Shown: positions 11,583 through 23,322, numbered from the stretch's first letter. The stretch is 64,000 nt of DNA from Massariosphaeria phaeospora (GCA_011032825.1 JAADJZ010000008.1:372001-436000), one strand, 5' to 3'. A program made the numbers and translations. Notes: a model not told the origin generated them from the sequence alone.

Positions 11583-12001
11583 CTGCGAGGTTAGTTTGGG
11601 CGAAAAATCGCGATAAACATACGTACTTTCGTGGGTGTGGGCGAACGTAGTGAGTGCGCGTTAATCTCGGCGCGTCGAAAATCTTGGGTCGCGAGATATT
11701 TCGGGGCAGCGTAATCGATTTTCTGGGGCGGCTAGGCCTAATACGGCCGGTTGAGCGAGGGCGAGAAAGTAATTTTACAGGATTCGAACTGGAAAGTATA
11801 TTATATTTTATATTTTTACGCCTCCGCTAGCTATTAACACCTAGAATCTTGAAGGACCTCTGTACGCAAAACAATCAATCCGTAAACAATCCGTCCAATC
11901 AATCTGGGACCTCTGGATTGAATGGATTGCTAGTAATCAAGGTCTCGGATTGATTGGACGGATTGCTTATTAATCAATCCGTCCAATCAATCTGTCAATC
12001 C

Positions 12002-12023
12002 GGACGGATTGTTGACAAGTCTG
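12002..12023 (-). repeat. Right terminal inverted repeat of the hAT element
   Basis: Reverse complement of the left 22-bp end. It is followed at once by the TCCATGAT duplication at 12024-12031. Confidence 0.95.
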
Positions 12024-12031
12024 TCCATGAT
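12024..12031. repeat. Right 8-bp target-site duplication
   Basis: TCCATGAT, identical to 8922-8929. Confidence 0.95.
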
Positions 12032-12421
12032 GCATCTCAACATTATACGCGCGTGGCAATTCCGCTTACATCCTTCCATGCCCCACACGAACTCGTCATC
12101 GGACCCGCATATCATCTCCACCAGCCACTGCGGTAATAAGGAAATATATGTCAACATAGAGTCATGGAGCATCGTACTTCGTGTCCGAACACTGGATGTG
12201 ATGAACGGCAGCGGCCTCAGATTGAGAGACAGCTGGAGCGGCCAGACTGCAGATGACGAGCCCAGCGTGTCGCCGCCCGTGCGCCCGGCCAGCGCGCCTG
12301 AAGCCTTCGTTGTATTCAGGCATGGTGTAGAACGTAAACCACGATTTTTATTTCTGCGGAGACCTCTATAACCAGGGTACATTGACTATTTCTACTATAC
12401 TGGGGCGTCAAACCCAAATCC
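12032..12421. other. Gap after the transposon
   Basis: About 390 bases. A 120-codon plus-strand frame and a 131-codon minus-strand frame overlap here and neither has recognisable content. Joined across the transposon, this is the original downstream flank of DUF1996 paralog B. Confidence 0.4.
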
Positions 12422-12784
12422 TTAAACTGGTTTCTTTCCCTCTCTCCTTTCAACCTCGTCAATAAATTCACTCAAAACCTTCTTATTCTTCCCCTTCCGT
12501 CCACCAAAAATGTCCAATCTTTCATCTTTCGACATCGGTGTCCCACGCATGACCTGCTTCGCCCATGAATCTAGCCTCCTGTCCAGTTCTGTCCAAGCAG
12601 CTTCGTTCGAAGGACAGAGACTGGTCATCGTCAATGGTGGTCCAAACGATAACCCAAAGTCTTTTTTCACGCAGCAGGGGTAGTTGATATAGTCGTCCGT
12701 TTCGCAATCGAAGTCGTAGTCACAGTCATTCCCCCAGATAAGCTTGCAGTTTTCCTCCATACGTTGGCCTCGCGTGGAAGACAT
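12422..12784 (-). CDS. Small uncharacterised protein, 120 residues
   Basis: Open from ATG 12784 to stop at 12422. The product is hydrophilic, with an acidic Cys-containing N-terminal part (NDCDYDFDCETDDY) and a charged, Lys/Glu-rich C-terminal half (KDERLDIFGGRKGKNKK, DEVERREGKK). No signal peptide and no family known to me. The frame stays open upstream, and a possible acceptor (TTTACAG, about 12830) precedes it, so a 5' exon may be missing. The residue composition looks coding, but the support is only the open frame. Confidence 0.4.
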   Translation of the reverse strand: MSSTRGQRMEENCKLIWGNDCDYDFDCETDDYINYPCCVKKDFGLSFGPPLTMTSLCPSNEAAWTELDRRLDSWAKQVMRGTPMSKDERLDIFGGRKGKNKKVLSEFIDEVERREGKKPV

Positions 12785-15551
12785 TGCCACTAGCTCGGGT
12801 CCAAGTGGGTTGGAAAGGTTTGATAGGGACTGTAAAGCATGTCAGTCAACGGTTTTCCTATACAAGTGTTCGTTTGAACAACCTTTGAAAGCTGCTATAA
12901 CGAATGTTGAGGATTGATCAGAGATGGGACAACTGTAAAAGGTTTTGTAGGGTGAAGAAGAAGAAGTTGGTCAGCTACGTGCAATGAGTGCAATATATAG
13001 ACGATCTTATGAAACGCGACTAGCCCGTATAGGCTGACAGCAACCTTGGAATGTATATACAAACAACAACCTTGGAATGTATATGCCGACAGTACCCTTG
13101 GAATCGAGATGATGAGCTTGAGGCTTAATACTTCTATCATTGGTGTTGCGCCGCCAGCTACCTCGGTAAGAAACCATCCCATTTTTTGCAGCTCGATCCT
13201 CTATCCTCTATCCTTGCTTATTTCGGCAACTAGTACTTAAAAGCAATCGTAAACCCTCCATGGCGATAGATCTATCCAGCACGTTATACGCTCGGTGGCG
13301 AAACTAAGCGAAATCTCTACGTTGAATAGTTCATGATCTGAGCCCTCTGGATCACAAAAAAATGCTCGGAGCTGATACATGCTCTCGCCCGCCCTCCCAA
13401 CGTGGCTACATAAGCCTCTTCCTCCAACCTTCTTTCTATCTCCCTACAAGCTTTTGCAAAACGTAGTAAAAAAAATCATGTTTCGCAGATACTATGTATG
13501 TTGGTCTGCTTGAGTTAAATCATCGTGTTCGCCGACACATGTTTCCCGGGTCCTGAAAACAACACACGAAACCAGCAATGTGAAAGTAAAAAGACATACA
13601 CGATGTGTATGTACATGTGGAAGATTTTCAAAAGCTGCTGGTTATGTGGCGCATGGTCGCTGCGGAGAGACGAACGAAATCAGGGTTACTCTCTGCGACT
13701 TAAAAGAAAACTCCGCCTGACAGATTTCATGGCAGCCGTCTCGAAGTGGGGAAAATAATCTCCCAATCCGAATACATGTACCGCGCTACGAAACCTATAA
13801 ATTAGAAGAAACTTGATTACATGCCAGTCTCTAATTCCCAAGCGCGCAAAGCGTCTTAGGAAAAAAAATGACACTTGAGTTCCTATGAGCTTTTGCCGAA
13901 CAGGCTCGATGCCTATATACTCTAAGCCCTCTCAAACGCATTAAAACCACGGAATACTGAGATATGCTGTTCTTGAAGTTGGCTGAAGTACAAAAAACTT
14001 CTAGCAACTTGTCTCATGGAGGATCGAATCTCGACCGCGTCCTACTCAAACAACTACGGGGGGGGCAACTTCCCTCATGGCAACCGGGAGAATAGAAGTT
14101 GCGCTGTATATGGAATGTGTCGGATACCAGAGACCGGGCCAAAAAGGAACCCGGTGAAAGACATGAGGATTTTCCGACCCACTCCTGCGTCCAGCTATCG
14201 AAACCATAAGAACGATAAACACAACTCATATGCGCTGTATCCCTGTGCCCTAAAGACTATGCAAGCTACTACTATGTCTCGTTGCGCGCCTATCCGCAAA
14301 ACTAAAATCTGTATCTCCACGCAAGTTAAAACGCAACCGAACATATGCATGGTTTGACCGCTCCTGTCGCTGTATACAACGAAAAGACAACAACACTCTT
14401 CCATGCTGTCTCGAGACGCGACGGACCTCCCCCTCCCTCCGCATTTCTGCACGAAGTACCAGCGAAGTCACTATCTTCATGCAAACATTGTAAAAGTCAT
14501 CAAGACTCTCGTATGACTGGAGCCGCTCTTCGAGTGCGACAACAAATCTCACTGTTGGCGACCCATGTCTTTCCCCTTCTCTGGCCCACCAGGGCCCATG
14601 ATTAAAAATCTTGAACGCCGAACTGATGAACGAAAGACCGGTCCCGGGTTTATCTTGGAATAAAAAAATACTCATTTTGGCCCTCATGTCGTGCGTGGTC
14701 CAGGCGAGATCGGCGTATCATCCCAGACTGACACATGTACAAATTTCACCTGTGTAAATAAAAGCTCTAGCTAAGTCATGTCGCCAAAACAATAATTACA
14801 AAGACCATGCTTGCACCGTACGATCCAGTCAAGTCGAGACCACTCTCACGTCGTTGGACCAGATAACAAACACACACGTTTGGACGCCATGTCGTGGTTT
14901 CAAACCAGGTCTGAGCCTGTTACTATGGGCGTTCAAAAGTTTACTGCACTTGAAAAAATGCGGCAGCAGTAGAGATCTAGGATAAAGATAGGCGGGACGT
15001 ACCAGTCTATGCGTGCAAGGCGCGTCCAGCTCTTTTGGAATCTACTTGTCACAACCACCATGAGCTCGGTGCGCAGAAAATCTCATCCTTGGTGAGACTT
15101 CGTGATGTGTCGAAATAATGGCTCGGTAGTGATGCAGATCTCCATCATTGATGCTCGTATGACATGACGATTGACCATAACGAGAACGAGAAACAGATAG
15201 ATCGCAAAGTATGAAGATGATAAGGAGACTCTTTGAACAATTAGCCGCCTCCAGCGCCGCGCTTACCACGAGAGGAAACCCATCCCAGCCAGAGTCAATG
15301 CCGTACAAGTTGCTTGGGGTATATCTAATCGCTTTGGGAAAACTCCACTTCACGCTGCCACTCTATCCCACAAATTATCAGAAGGGTGTCTATAACGACA
15401 TGTACATCTCTATGCCGATCTTGCCCAGACCTGAGAAATTCCATCAGATTAGAACCGCCTCTTTCAGGAAGAAACCTGCCAGTCGTAGCCGAAGAGGCAT
15501 CGCAGCAATAAATCGACGATCGTGAGATAACTTCGACAGATCAGAAGGTGG
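12785..15551. other. 2.8-kb intergenic region, no supportable gene
   Basis: Short frames only, the longest 145 codons (minus, 14250-14687) without a recognisable motif. Moderately AT-rich. A direct repeat of 'ccttggaatgtatat' occurs near 13043-13085. Confidence 0.4.
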
Positions 15552-16676
15552 TCAACGATCAGACTTGACGTTGTTCGGGGGTGGTTCGGTTGGAGCTCCT
15601 TCGGGAGTGATGTAGCACTTGGTCATGCCTCCGTCGACAACGAAGTCGGTACCGTTGACAAAACCGCTCTCGTCGCTGGCAAGAAACAGCACGGCTTGCG
15701 CTTGCTCAATAGCCTCGCCGAAGCGGCCCATGGGAAAGTGGACCTCGCGGCGCTGGCGCTTGACTACATCGTCACCAAGCCAGTCCTGGAGAAGGGGAGT
15801 GCTGCAATATATGAGTATCCAGTTTGTTAGACCAGAAAAGAACTTACTTCAGAGGAGCTGGGCACAGAGAATTGAATCTGAAGCCTTCCCTCGCGTGGCA
15901 TATGGCTAATTCCCGCGTGATGGCCATAACAGCTCCTTTGCTGGCGGTATATGCGAGTTGCGGAGTAGCGCTACCAACCAGAGCAACAACGCTAGCCGTG
16001 TTGATGACTGACGCTCTCTTCTTCCCATGTTTCCTGAAACTGAGTACGGCATACTTGCTTCCGAACCACACGCCTTTCACGTTGATAGCCTGGGTGAGGT
16101 CCCAGATCTTCTCCGGGGTGTCGATCGCATCCGCATCGTCGGCATGCATGATGCCAGCATTGTTGAAGAGCACGTCTACACCGCCCCAGGAGTCCAGATG
16201 CTCGACCATTGCCTTGACATCCGCTTCCTTGGACACATCACTGATCTTGGTTTCGATCTTCTTGGCCTCCGGGACAATCTCTTTAATCTTAGCAATGGCC
16301 CTCTCTAGTGCGGAGGCAGAAATGTCACTGAGGAGGACATTGGCGCCTTCTCGAGCGAACAGAATGCAAGTCTCCAAGCCGATACCCCTGGAAATGGTTA
16401 GTAGCCAAACAAGCAGACTCGTAGTAAACGGAGGTCCACGGTGGACAAAAACCTGTTATCGGGGTTCGTGACGAGATATTTTAACGAAAATCGGCGTTTC
16501 CGTTGATAGCGGGGCATAGCAACGCGGGCCACACCACTAGCGGAATGCAGGGGAAGGGAGCTTGAGCACAGCACCTGCAACCTCAAGCAAGGCAGAGCGT
16601 GGGCGATGGTATACAACAGAAATACGCACCCAGCAGCTCCGGTGACGATGCAGTTCTTGCCTTCCAGACGGCCCAT
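15552..16676 (-). CDS. Short-chain dehydrogenase/reductase (SDR), classical type
   Basis: Model: complement of 15552-15801, 15848-16387, 16630-16676 (837 nt, 278 residues). The exon 1/2 join gives the NAD(P)-binding glycine motif TGAAGGIG at residues 12-19. Exon 2 carries ISDVS after the second strand, the structural NNAGIM, and the catalytic Ser-Tyr-Lys set within INTASVVALVGSATPQLAYTASKGA. The C-terminal part ends FLASDESGFVNGTDFVVDGGMTK, the usual classical SDR tail. Such enzymes reduce or oxidise a carbonyl/hydroxyl with NAD(H) or NADP(H) in the cytosol; the substrate cannot be read from sequence. The gene is divergent from the GS-like gene across 933 bp, so a shared regulatory region is possible. 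Confidence 0.93.
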
Positions 16677-17609
16677 GTTGAATGAGGGTATCCTGGTATG
16701 TGAAAGAGGTTGAAACGGAGGGACTGTAACGGGGTTAGAAATGGCTTGTGGTTTCGTGGCAGGCTCTTATGAAAGGAAGTGCGTATAACTGATATCTGCT
16801 GTTGGGAGAGTCATGAAACGCAGAGTCCAGCGTCTGGGTGCTTTGAGGAGCTTCTAAAATCGCGGTGAGGAGGAGATTGCAGCTTGCCTTTGTTTGCGGG
16901 ACCGGAGAAGTGCAGGGCAACCTGGTTTTCTCAGTGAGAGTGAGAGGTAGGTGAGAGGTAGGTGAGAGGCAAGTGTAGGAGTGAGTGAGCAAAGGATGAT
17001 ACGGAATGCACGGGTAGTGTCGGTGGAGCCTGGCCATCCCCGATAATCGGCCTATGGAAGGATTGCTGTTAGATAAGAGCGACATGGCGCGTGCCACGTC
17101 AAGACCAGTGCACCAGTCGTATCGTGAACAAAGCAAGGTGAATTCATTGCTGCTTTCATACAGTGCTCCCATGGTCGAGAGATGCTGGTACAAGTAGACA
17201 ATTGTCCACCTGTCGAGTCGATGACGTAGGTCGACCCCACCCCCGCTAATCGGAAGGCGGGGAAAGCAGCTGAGCGGTCATGGTTGAATGATTGATGAGT
17301 TTGATGCTGTGCGCTTCGGCTTCGCGGTCAACGGCGTGAGGCACAACAGATAGCGACAAGCTTCTGCGTAGCCTTATATAAACGCAAGCCGAACAAATAG
17401 CATTGTTGCCGTAAGCATGATGTCGGCTGGGTATCCCGCGCCAAGGCTGTGTGACGTTTTCCCCTCATTGGCCCAAGCTCATCATCAGCCGCACCTGCTA
17501 TCGTTGACCGTAGACCGGAGCTTCAATTCGCCTTCTTCTCTACCTCAATCGTCAACTACCTCTATCGCTCAATCGCACTTCATCGAGGAGTAGCTCTCCT
17601 TACGCCGCA
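16677..17609. promoter_or_regulatory. Divergent intergenic region between SDR and GS-like genes
   Basis: 933 bp separate the two start codons. A run of near-identical gtgagaggtag units lies at about 16935-16975. No specific binding site can be assigned from sequence alone. Calling it a shared promoter is inference from the head-to-head layout. Confidence 0.35.
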
Positions 17610-19195
17610 ATGCCTTTCGACGGGGACCCGTCCGAGATCACGGTAGACGTGCTCCCGGAGCTCCTCGAGAGTGACCTGGCCGTCAAGGTGGCGGGTGTAG
17701 ACGTAGACGGCATTCTGAGGGGCAAGCTCATGGCCAAGAAGAAGTTCCTGTCGATTGCGAAAGAAGGCTTTGGCTTCTGCTCGGTGATTTTCGGCTGGGA
17801 CATGCACGACCAGACGTACTACCGCGAGCTCGCCATCTCCAACAAGGAGAACGGATACCGGGACCTTATCGCCGTGCCAGACCTCACCTCGTTCCGCCGC
17901 ATACCCTGGGAAGACAACGTGCCCTTCTTCCTGATCTCCTTCCTCAACCCAGACACGAACGCGGGGTTGAGCTCATGTCCGCGAAGCTTGCTGAAGCGCA
18001 CAGTCGACAAGCTTAAGGAGAGTGGATATGGTGCTATGGCTGGAGGTGAGTGGCGCACTAGAGATCGAGCAGATGTTACGTCTTCTGTCGAGTCTGACCA
18101 TGGTTGTAGCCGAGTACGAGTTCTACCAGTTCCGCGCGCCGCAGAGCCATGACGGATCCGAACGCAACACCTCCTCGACCGCCGCATTCCTTCGCAACAA
18201 CCCGGTAGACGCGCTGCCGTCGCTCACAGAGGGCATGTTTGGATACAGCATAACGAGGCCGGTCCACAACCAAGAGTACTACTACGGGATTTTCAATACT
18301 TGCGCGCAGTTCAGGTGTGGGATTGAGGGCTGGCATACCGAATCTGGTCCAGGCGTGTTTGAGGCAGTACGTCGCGACCATGCGCTATCATGATGTGCAA
18401 GATCATACTGACTGGCCGTAGGCGCTAGAATTCGGCGAGATAACCGCCATGGCGGACAAAGCGTCTCTCTTCAAGCTCGTTGTCAAATCGCTCGGCTCCA
18501 AATTCGGAATCACGCCCTGCTTCATGGCGAAGCCGCGCGAAGGGTTGCCCGGCAACTCCGGTCACATGCACGTCTCGATCGTCGACGAGGCTGGGAAGAA
18601 CCTCTTCTATCGCGAGCAAGAAGACACCTCTCCGGAATGGCCCGATATAAAGCACTTGAGCGATTTGGGCAGACACTTCTTGGCCGGCCTGATCGACGGT
18701 CTCCCGGACATCATGCCCATTCTCGCGCCCAACGTGAACAGCTACAAGCGATTAGTCGAGAACTTCTGGGCACCCGTCACAGTGTCCTGGGGCCTGGAAC
18801 ACCGCGCCGCATCGATCCGGCTCATCGCCCCTCCCACAGCCTCGCCGAAAGCCACCCGATTCGAAGTCCGCGTACCGGGCGCAGATACCAATCCGCACTT
18901 CGTGCTCGCCGCCATCCTGGCGCTCGGCTGGAGAGGCATCAGCAAGAAGATGGAGATTGGGATACCGCCGCTAGGCAAGGGCGAGGATGTAGGTGGCGCG
19001 GCAGACAAAGGCGTACGGCTTGCGAAGAGCCTGAAAGAAGCTACGGAGCGGTTTATGGCGAAAGACAGCGTAGCAAGGGAGGTCTTTGGAGACGAGTTTG
19101 TGGATCATTTCGGCGGCACGAGACAACATGAGATCCGGCTTTGGGACGAGGCCGTCACGGACTGGGAGGTTAAGAGGTATATTGAAACAGTCTGA
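17610..19195 (+). CDS. Type I glutamine synthetase-like gamma-glutamyl ligase
   Basis: Model: 17610-18045, 18110-18366, 18422-19195 (1467 nt, 488 residues). The N-terminal beta-grasp half includes VAGVDVDGILRGKLM. The catalytic half has AEYEFY (metal-binding Glu), GIEGWHTESGPGVFEA, the nucleotide/glutamate-site block CFMAKP then NSGHMHVSI, NSYKRL, WGLEHRAASIRL, and FEVRVPGADTNPHF. These are the blocks of the bacterial-type GS-I fold, not the ~360-residue eukaryotic GS-II. Fungal members of this kind, and bacterial PuuA relatives, ligate glutamate to amines or other acceptors; I infer an amine or amino-acid role but cannot name the substrate. Its 3' end lies 206 bp from that of the convergent ALDH. 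Confidence 0.88.
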
Positions 19196-19401
19196 GGAGG
19201 TTCACTGGCAGGGTCATTTGTTGGTCTTCATCATGTTTGAGATTCCCCGTTTTTATAGCAATCAGTGTGTGGGTTATGGCAAGGTAACAGACAGGTAGTA
19301 GGTTGGAGATGATCGAATTTTGTACTGAGTACTAGGTATACAAGTTAGTCATGTTTTATCCAAGTTTACTGGCAAGGGATGACTGATTGTCCGGCGCAGA
19401 C

Positions 19402-21329
19402 TCATAGGCCAACCACTCCTTTGATCCCCCGCAGCTTGCCCCTCCAGTCCCCATACCCCAACAACACAATCCCCATAGCCATCCGCCAAGCCCTCTCTCC
19501 CGCCCCAGCCCCCCTCAGCGGGATGTCCATCGGCGGCGGTATACTCGTCTTCACCCCGGGCCACCGATCCCGCGTTATCGCTTTCTGGTTGCACACGCTC
19601 CTCAGTCCTTCTTTGCCCGCGAAGCGCCCGTACCCGCTGCCCTTGGCGCCGCCAAACGGGAGCTGCACCATGTAGAACACGGCGAAATCGTTGACAGCAA
19701 CCATGCCGGCATGCACGTCTCGGACCACACGCTCCAGGTCGCGCGTCGAGGAGCCGTAGACGGATGCGCCGAGCGCGTAGGGCGTGGAGTTTGCGAGCGA
19801 GATGGCTTCGTCGACGGATGTGGCGCGCATGAGGACGAAGACTGGGGCGAAGAGCTCTTGTTGGGCGATGCGCATGTTGGGCGTTACGTCTACGATCAGA
19901 GTGGGCTGGAAATAATGGCCTTTGGGGTGGTCGGGGTGGATGTAGGGTTTCCCGCCGACGAGTAATCTTGCACCCTGAGCCACGGCTTCTTGGATCAGGG
20001 TCTCAAGGTTCGAGAAATTGGCCGAGGAGATGGATGCGCCGACGTCAATGGGCATGTCCGCGGCGCTATGGAGTATGCTACCAGTGCGGAGGGCTCTAAT
20101 ACGCGGCGTGAGGTGTTCGATGAAGCGGTCGTAGACCTTGGGGAGCGCGATGACGCGTTCCAGTCCGATGCAATTCTGGCCGGCCGATTGGAAGGTGCCT
20201 CTCATGAGGATGCCGGCAACCCTCTTGAAGTCGCTCTTGCTAAGATCATCAAAGACTATGGCGGGGTCTTTGCCGCCTAGTTCTACGCAGACTGGGGTCA
20301 GCGCTTTGGCGGCGGATGCACAGACATGGTGGGCCACTGGCCGCGATCCGATGAATGTTATGTGGGAGATCGAGGGGTGGGATGTCAAGTGGTCGGCGAC
20401 GTTCGGCCAGCAGCTGACGGACTGGACGATGTGTGGGGAGTAACCGCAGGCGACGAGCGCCGAGGCTGCGATTGAGGAGAAGTAGGACGAAGACCAAGCT
20501 GTAGCTTCGGAGCCTTTGACGATTATAGCGTTGCCGGCGAAGATTGAAGCTATAACGGGAGATATCAGGTTGTGGAAAGGATAACTGGGTCGGTTGTCAG
20601 TCTGGGAGGCATAGGCCAGTCGAGCATACTTACTTCCAGCTCACGCAGGCAGCAACAACTCCCAGGGGCTGCCAGATAACCTCATTCCACTTATAAATCA
20701 TGAGCCAGCTCGTCGGCCGCCGCTCGGGCTTCAGCGCCTGCTCCCCATGATCAATTGTCCACTTCAGCTTCTCGGCCGTGACCAGTATCTCCCCCAGGCT
20801 TGCATCCACCATCGTCTTGCCCGAGTCGAGGCACGCGACGCGTGCAATGGTTTCCTGGTTCTCGAGAACGAACCTGGCTCGTCATTACTACGCTACCGAA
20901 AGACTGAGACGGCGCATGTACTTCAGCATAGTCTTCAGCACCTTCCGACGCTGCGCAAATGTCGTCTTCGCCCATTGTGCTTGTGCTTCCTTCGCCCTCG
21001 CTATCGCGCGATCGATGCCGTCGGCGGTGGAGGGGTTTACGCGTCCGAGGGACTCGCCTGTCGCTGGGCAGTAGCATTGGATGAGCGAGGAGCCTGAGAC
21101 CTGTCTCTTGTCAATTGGTACTCTTCAACATTTGAGATGTGAATTATACCTTCAAAGACGGCTCCTCGAGCACCTCGCCCTTCCAACCCAGCTTGGTCTG
21201 CTCTGGTGGACTGACTTCGTAGGGCACAGCAGCCTGAGCGTCTGCTCTGAAGAGGGAGTAGAACAACAAGAGTGACACGGCGCCAATTGCACCAAGAAGA
21301 TACGTGCCGTACTCTTGGACACGATCCAT
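19402..21329 (-). CDS. Membrane-anchored aldehyde dehydrogenase, Msc7-like
   Basis: Model: complement of 19402-20584, 20634-20873, 20922-21100, 21150-21329 (1782 nt, 593 residues). Residues 9-26 (YLLGAIGAVSLLLFYSLF) form an N-terminal membrane anchor. The ALDH fold follows: CPATGESLGRV, ACLDSGKTMVDASLGEI, the Rossmann segment with IVKGSEAT, FIGSRPV, the general-base motif ELGGKDPA, and the nucleophile in SAGQNCIGLERV. The C-terminal NDFAVFYMVQLPFGGAKGSGYGRF is also present. The anchor and overall length match the fungal Msc7/YHR039C group, ER-associated aldehyde dehydrogenases. It would oxidise an aldehyde to an acid with NAD(P)+. Introns at 20585-20633, 20874-20921 and 21101-21149 all have good sites. 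Confidence 0.92.
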
Positions 21330-22362
21330 GACGCTGCAGCACCAAACGTTGGGACAATTATGCAGGAGCCGTGGTTCTGCGAAGCTTCCTCCAGGCTCCG
21401 AGTATGAATCTCAGCGATGCCGAAGTTATCCCGCTCATGCTCCGAGAACGAACACCTGCTCCCAGTCACAGCTCAACCCTCCTCCTCTTGCGGAAACGGG
21501 ATCTCCGGAACAGCCCTATCTACCTACTACTTAGCTGTGTATAGAGTTGTAGCTTTCTATAGTTATATTGCTGCGTTAGATAATCCTCTTGGAGGCGCGC
21601 GGATTTAGTTCTGGAGATTCCGTTTCCGTAAGAGCTCCTCCTCTTTTTGCCCCCGTCCCCTCTTCTTCCCCCGCACTTCAGAGCTACCCTTCCTAATCGG
21701 GCAGGTTGTGTAGTGCTGTCCATCACAGATAGGGGAAAAACTAGTTTTATAAATTTAGTAAAACTAATCTCTTTTATTCCCGAGTCCCCCTCTTCTTCCA
21801 TCACTTGCCCCGCACATACTCCCAAGTCGAGCTCCCGCTCCGAATCCTAATACAACCTCCATAATCAAGGAGGTTCAGCGTTGATCTATTATATATCCTT
21901 ATATGTTTTCACTACCTTCTCTAACAATCGCTGAGTCTGAATATTGCCGTCATCGTCCCACATTCTCAAAGATCCGCATGGCCACGTTGCAGCTTCAATC
22001 TTGTCAACATCGTTTATTATTCGTGAGTGATATACAGGGTCAACAAGAGTACAGTTTCCTTATGCTCCTTCCTCAAGAAGGAAGGCCTAGTTCTGTGGTT
22101 TTTCTTGTAATACATGCCGTTGATCCAATGAACACCGCCAGGATGTACTCGTGCGGGCGCCTTACAGGAAAGCCACAGTATGACCTCATCCAAGCTCAAC
22201 CTCCAAGCAAAACCATCAAACTCATGAAAATCTGCTTTTAGTATACAGTATTTTGACACTATAACTCACACATTTCACATATAGCATATCGGCAACACAT
22301 CTTATTACATACACCATTACGACCACGTATCGACAGCTGCTACCTCAAATTCTACCCGCATA
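21330..22362. other. 1-kb intergenic region with a MITE-like inverted repeat
   Basis: No gene. It contains the imperfect inverted repeat described separately (21490-21629), a local AT-rich stretch at 21540-21780, and the short hairpin TAGTTTTA...TAAAACTA near 21740-21765. Confidence 0.4.
21490..21629. repeat. MITE-like imperfect inverted repeat, about 140 bp
   Basis: The left arm 21490-21511 (GCGGAAACGGGATCTCCGGA...) is nearly the reverse complement of the right arm 21608-21629, and both sit beside CCTCCTC-type sequence. The loop is AT-rich with TAG-rich words. No clear target-site duplication, so the element status is tentative. Confidence 0.35.
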
Positions 22363-23322
22363 ATGCCGTCCAACAGTGAGAAGACCTCCAGTTGAGTTCA
22401 CCGCCGCCAGAAGCTAATTCCTTCGCCAACAGAAGACCCCCGCATCGAAGAAGTGCTCGCAAACACCTCAGACGAAGCGCAACAAATCGACGAAATCGCC
22501 AAAATCCGGCGCTGGTTCGGGCCCGACGACAACAGCCCCACCTACCCCATCATCCAACAATATCTATCCGACGACCTCGACCTCGCCACAACGACAGCCA
22601 GACTACTCGACCCCATCGACGCAAAGCTCTCCGCAGGCCATGCCAGATCCGCCAACTGGCTCGAGCTCTGGTACAGCATCCTGCACTCCGCCAAGCGCAT
22701 CCCCTTCCGCACCTCCCCCGGCTCAACCGCCAAACTCGTCTCCCTCATGCGCGCCATCCAGCAGCACCAGGACCCGCGCAACGCGCCCGGCGAGTCCGGC
22801 GCCTACACGACGCTCAAAGACTTCAGCCTCGCGAGCCGCGAAGCGCAAAACGACACGCCGCAGCCGTTCGGCACGCCGTACGCCGCCGAAGTGCACGCGT
22901 GGGCGAACCTCCACTTCTTCTGGGCGGCGCTGACGCGCGCCGGCGTCCTCGGGTTCCAGACGTCGGCGTACTGGGTGATTTGGATGATGCGCAGTGCGCT
23001 CGAGACGGTGCCGCGCGACGACGCGGAGAGCAGCGCGGCGCAGAAGTGCGATGGGGATGTGCCGGCGGCGGCGGCGTGGGTGTTTGGCGCGGGCAGGGCG
23101 GTGTATGAGAATGAGCGCGATTTGACGCCTACGCGGCCGATGCAGGGCAATCCGGCGAGGGGCGGCGAGTTGTGGACGGGGAGGGCGGAGATGAGTAAGG
23201 GGAGGTGGGCGCTGTGGAAGAGGAGGTTTGGGGAGGTGGCGGAGATGGAGGGGGTTAGTGAGGAGACGCGGGATATTGCGAGGGAGGCGGTGGGGAAGAT
23301 GGAAGAGGCGGAGAGGGGATGA
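22363..23322 (+). CDS. Probable DUF3632-family protein
   Basis: Model: a 13-nt first exon 22363-22375 (MPSN plus one base), intron 22376-22432 (GTGAGA to CAACAG), then 22433-23322; 300 residues. The first part reads DPRIEEVLANTSDEAQQIDEIAKIRRWF and later LELWYSILHSAKRIPF and HAWANLHFFWAALTR. This pattern, a helical N-terminal part then an LWYxIxHxAKRIP block, fits the fungal DUF3632 family as I remember it. Function is unknown. No signal peptide or membrane segment; a soluble alpha-helical protein is expected. The gene is strongly GC-rich (many GCG/CGC codons), unlike its flanks. Starting at the in-frame CTC/ATG further down would lose conserved-looking sequence, so I prefer the short first exon. 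Confidence 0.75.

Larger units (their letters stand above)
8930..12023 (-). mobile_element. Complete hAT DNA transposon, 3094 bp, transposase inactivated
   Basis: The ends are 22-bp perfect terminal inverted repeats (8930-8951 and 12002-12023) beginning CAGACTTGTCAACAAT, with the CAG start usual for hAT. The element is flanked by an identical 8-bp duplication. Both subterminal zones (to about 9066, and 11870-12001) carry many degenerate copies of an ATTGGACGGATTG-like motif in both orientations, resembling subterminal transposase-binding arrays of hAT elements. The interior is filled by one minus-strand transposase frame. The element lies 241 bp past the stop of DUF1996 paralog B and keeps normal GC content, so it is a fairly recent arrival compared with the AT-rich relic at 1-820. 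Confidence 0.95.

Noticed and set aside
11760..11800. tRNA T-loop-like GTTCGAATCC on the minus strand
   Set aside because: No acceptor, D or anticodon arms fit around it, and it lies inside the transposon end.
14250..14687. 145-codon minus-strand frame
   Set aside because: No motif, no splice support and overlapping frames of similar length; not called.
22392..23108. 238-codon Arg/Pro-rich plus-strand frame
   Set aside because: An overlapping frame of the DUF3632-like gene, produced by high GC content; low-complexity content.
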